Origin: Prunella strophiata
Lineage: Eukaryota > Chordata > Aves > Passeriformes > Prunellidae
Direction of reading: 5' to 3'
Assembly: GCA_036583965.1 (NCBI GenBank)
Contig: JAZBQD010000022.1
Location: 1,546,001 to 1,610,000 of the forward strand
DNA length: 64,000 bases
The translations under genes were made by a program, and so were the position numbers. Positions 63,611 through 64,000 of this stretch are shown piece after piece; positions within the stretch are counted from its first letter, which is position 1; every line of letters starts with the position of its first letter. The notes beneath the pieces were generated by a model. That model saw only the letters and a list, made by a program, of their open reading frames with translations. It had not been told where the DNA came from and made no database searches.

Positions 63611-64000
63611 TCACGCGGTTCGTCGTCACTTAAAGGCTTTTCCATGCCAGCCCTTTTGGGGAAATACCTATTCTGGAATAAACGCGCCTTTCCTAGGTGT
63701 ACTGTGCACTGCTCACAGGAGACACCTGAAACCAAGGGCAAAGCTGAGAACGATGTCCCACCATTAATCCAGATGCCGCTCCAGGTAGGCAGGCACCTCC
63801 CTCCATACAGACACACACAGAACGCAAAGGCATCGCTGTCCCTGACATCGGACACCAAAGCAGAAAACCCAGCGACATTCCAGCCACCAAAGACACGAGA
63901 GATTCACAGCACAGCACTTAAACTTGCATTCACACCCTAAGTTAATACCATCTCACTATTTAACCAGAAAAGCCTCTTCGAAGGCAGAGAGGCATAACAA
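63611..64000. other. Right edge of window, intronic
   Basis: G+C falls back to background. I see no exon or repeat here. Confidence 0.6.

Larger units (their letters stand above)
48478..64000 (-). other. RABGAP1: Large RABGAP1 intron hosting GPR21
   Basis: No RABGAP1 exon preceding ESPQDSAIT was found up to the right edge, so this whole stretch is intronic for the full-length transcript. It holds a (CA)n tract, a CR1 fragment, two long homopolymers, GPR21 and a CpG island. Open frames of up to 167 codons (for example 56191-56694, minus) have no recognisable product. Confidence 0.8.

Noticed and set aside
62715..63940. Several open frames of 230-370 codons on both strands across the CpG island
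   Set aside because: Composition-driven: Pro/Ala/Gly/Arg-rich in all frames, overlapping one another on both strands, with no domain. Only the short MLRAFVPPPQ segment with its donor was kept as a candidate.

Overview
This window is vertebrate nuclear DNA, almost certainly from a bird and probably a passerine. It carries a few short 3' ends of CR1 LINEs, has compact introns, and shows the gene order STRBP - RABGAP1 (with GPR21 nested), which I know from human 9q33. Exon coordinates were read by eye from conserved peptides plus AG/GT splice sites, and all reading phases close. Comparisons with human proteins are from memory.

Layout: (1) 1-10.9 kb, + strand: the last eight coding exons of STRBP, giving the nuclear localisation region, two double-stranded-RNA-binding domains, the RG-rich stretch and the C-terminus (324 residues). 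A proximal poly(A) signal lies at 10.89 kb. (2) 10.9-23.5 kb: no coding gene seen and no recognisable CR1. It ends in a good distal poly(A) signal with a G/U-rich downstream element, so it may be a very long alternative STRBP 3' UTR. (3) 23.5-28.0 kb: apparently plain intergenic DNA. (4) 28.06-28.9 kb: an unexpected CpG-island promoter between the two convergent genes. Beside it on the minus strand is a compact last-exon-like unit whose stop codon overlaps AATAAA. I do not recognise this gene. (5) 29.6-30.7 kb: two more minus-strand exon-like blocks. (6) 30.9-48.5 kb, minus strand: the 3' UTR and last 13 coding exons of RABGAP1 (471 residues), covering the catalytic part of the TBC RabGAP domain and the C-terminal coiled coils. 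(7) 48.5-64 kb: one large RABGAP1 intron. It contains the intact single-exon orphan receptor GPR21 on the same strand (61.36-62.41 kb) and, upstream of it, a CpG island (about 62.6-63.6 kb).

STRBP and RABGAP1 converge tail to tail. STRBP is an RNA-binding, microtubule-associated protein. RABGAP1 switches off Rab GTPases on endosomes and is linked to mitosis. GPR21 is a constitutively active class A receptor. They share a neighbourhood rather than a pathway.

The main items worth checking are: a possible alternative first exon in the 63 kb CpG island that is in frame with RABGAP1; the orphan CpG-island unit at 28 kb; a 45-nt in-frame cassette-exon candidate in RABGAP1; the possible 13-kb STRBP 3' UTR; and a 30-bp minisatellite about 60 bp from a RABGAP1 splice donor.
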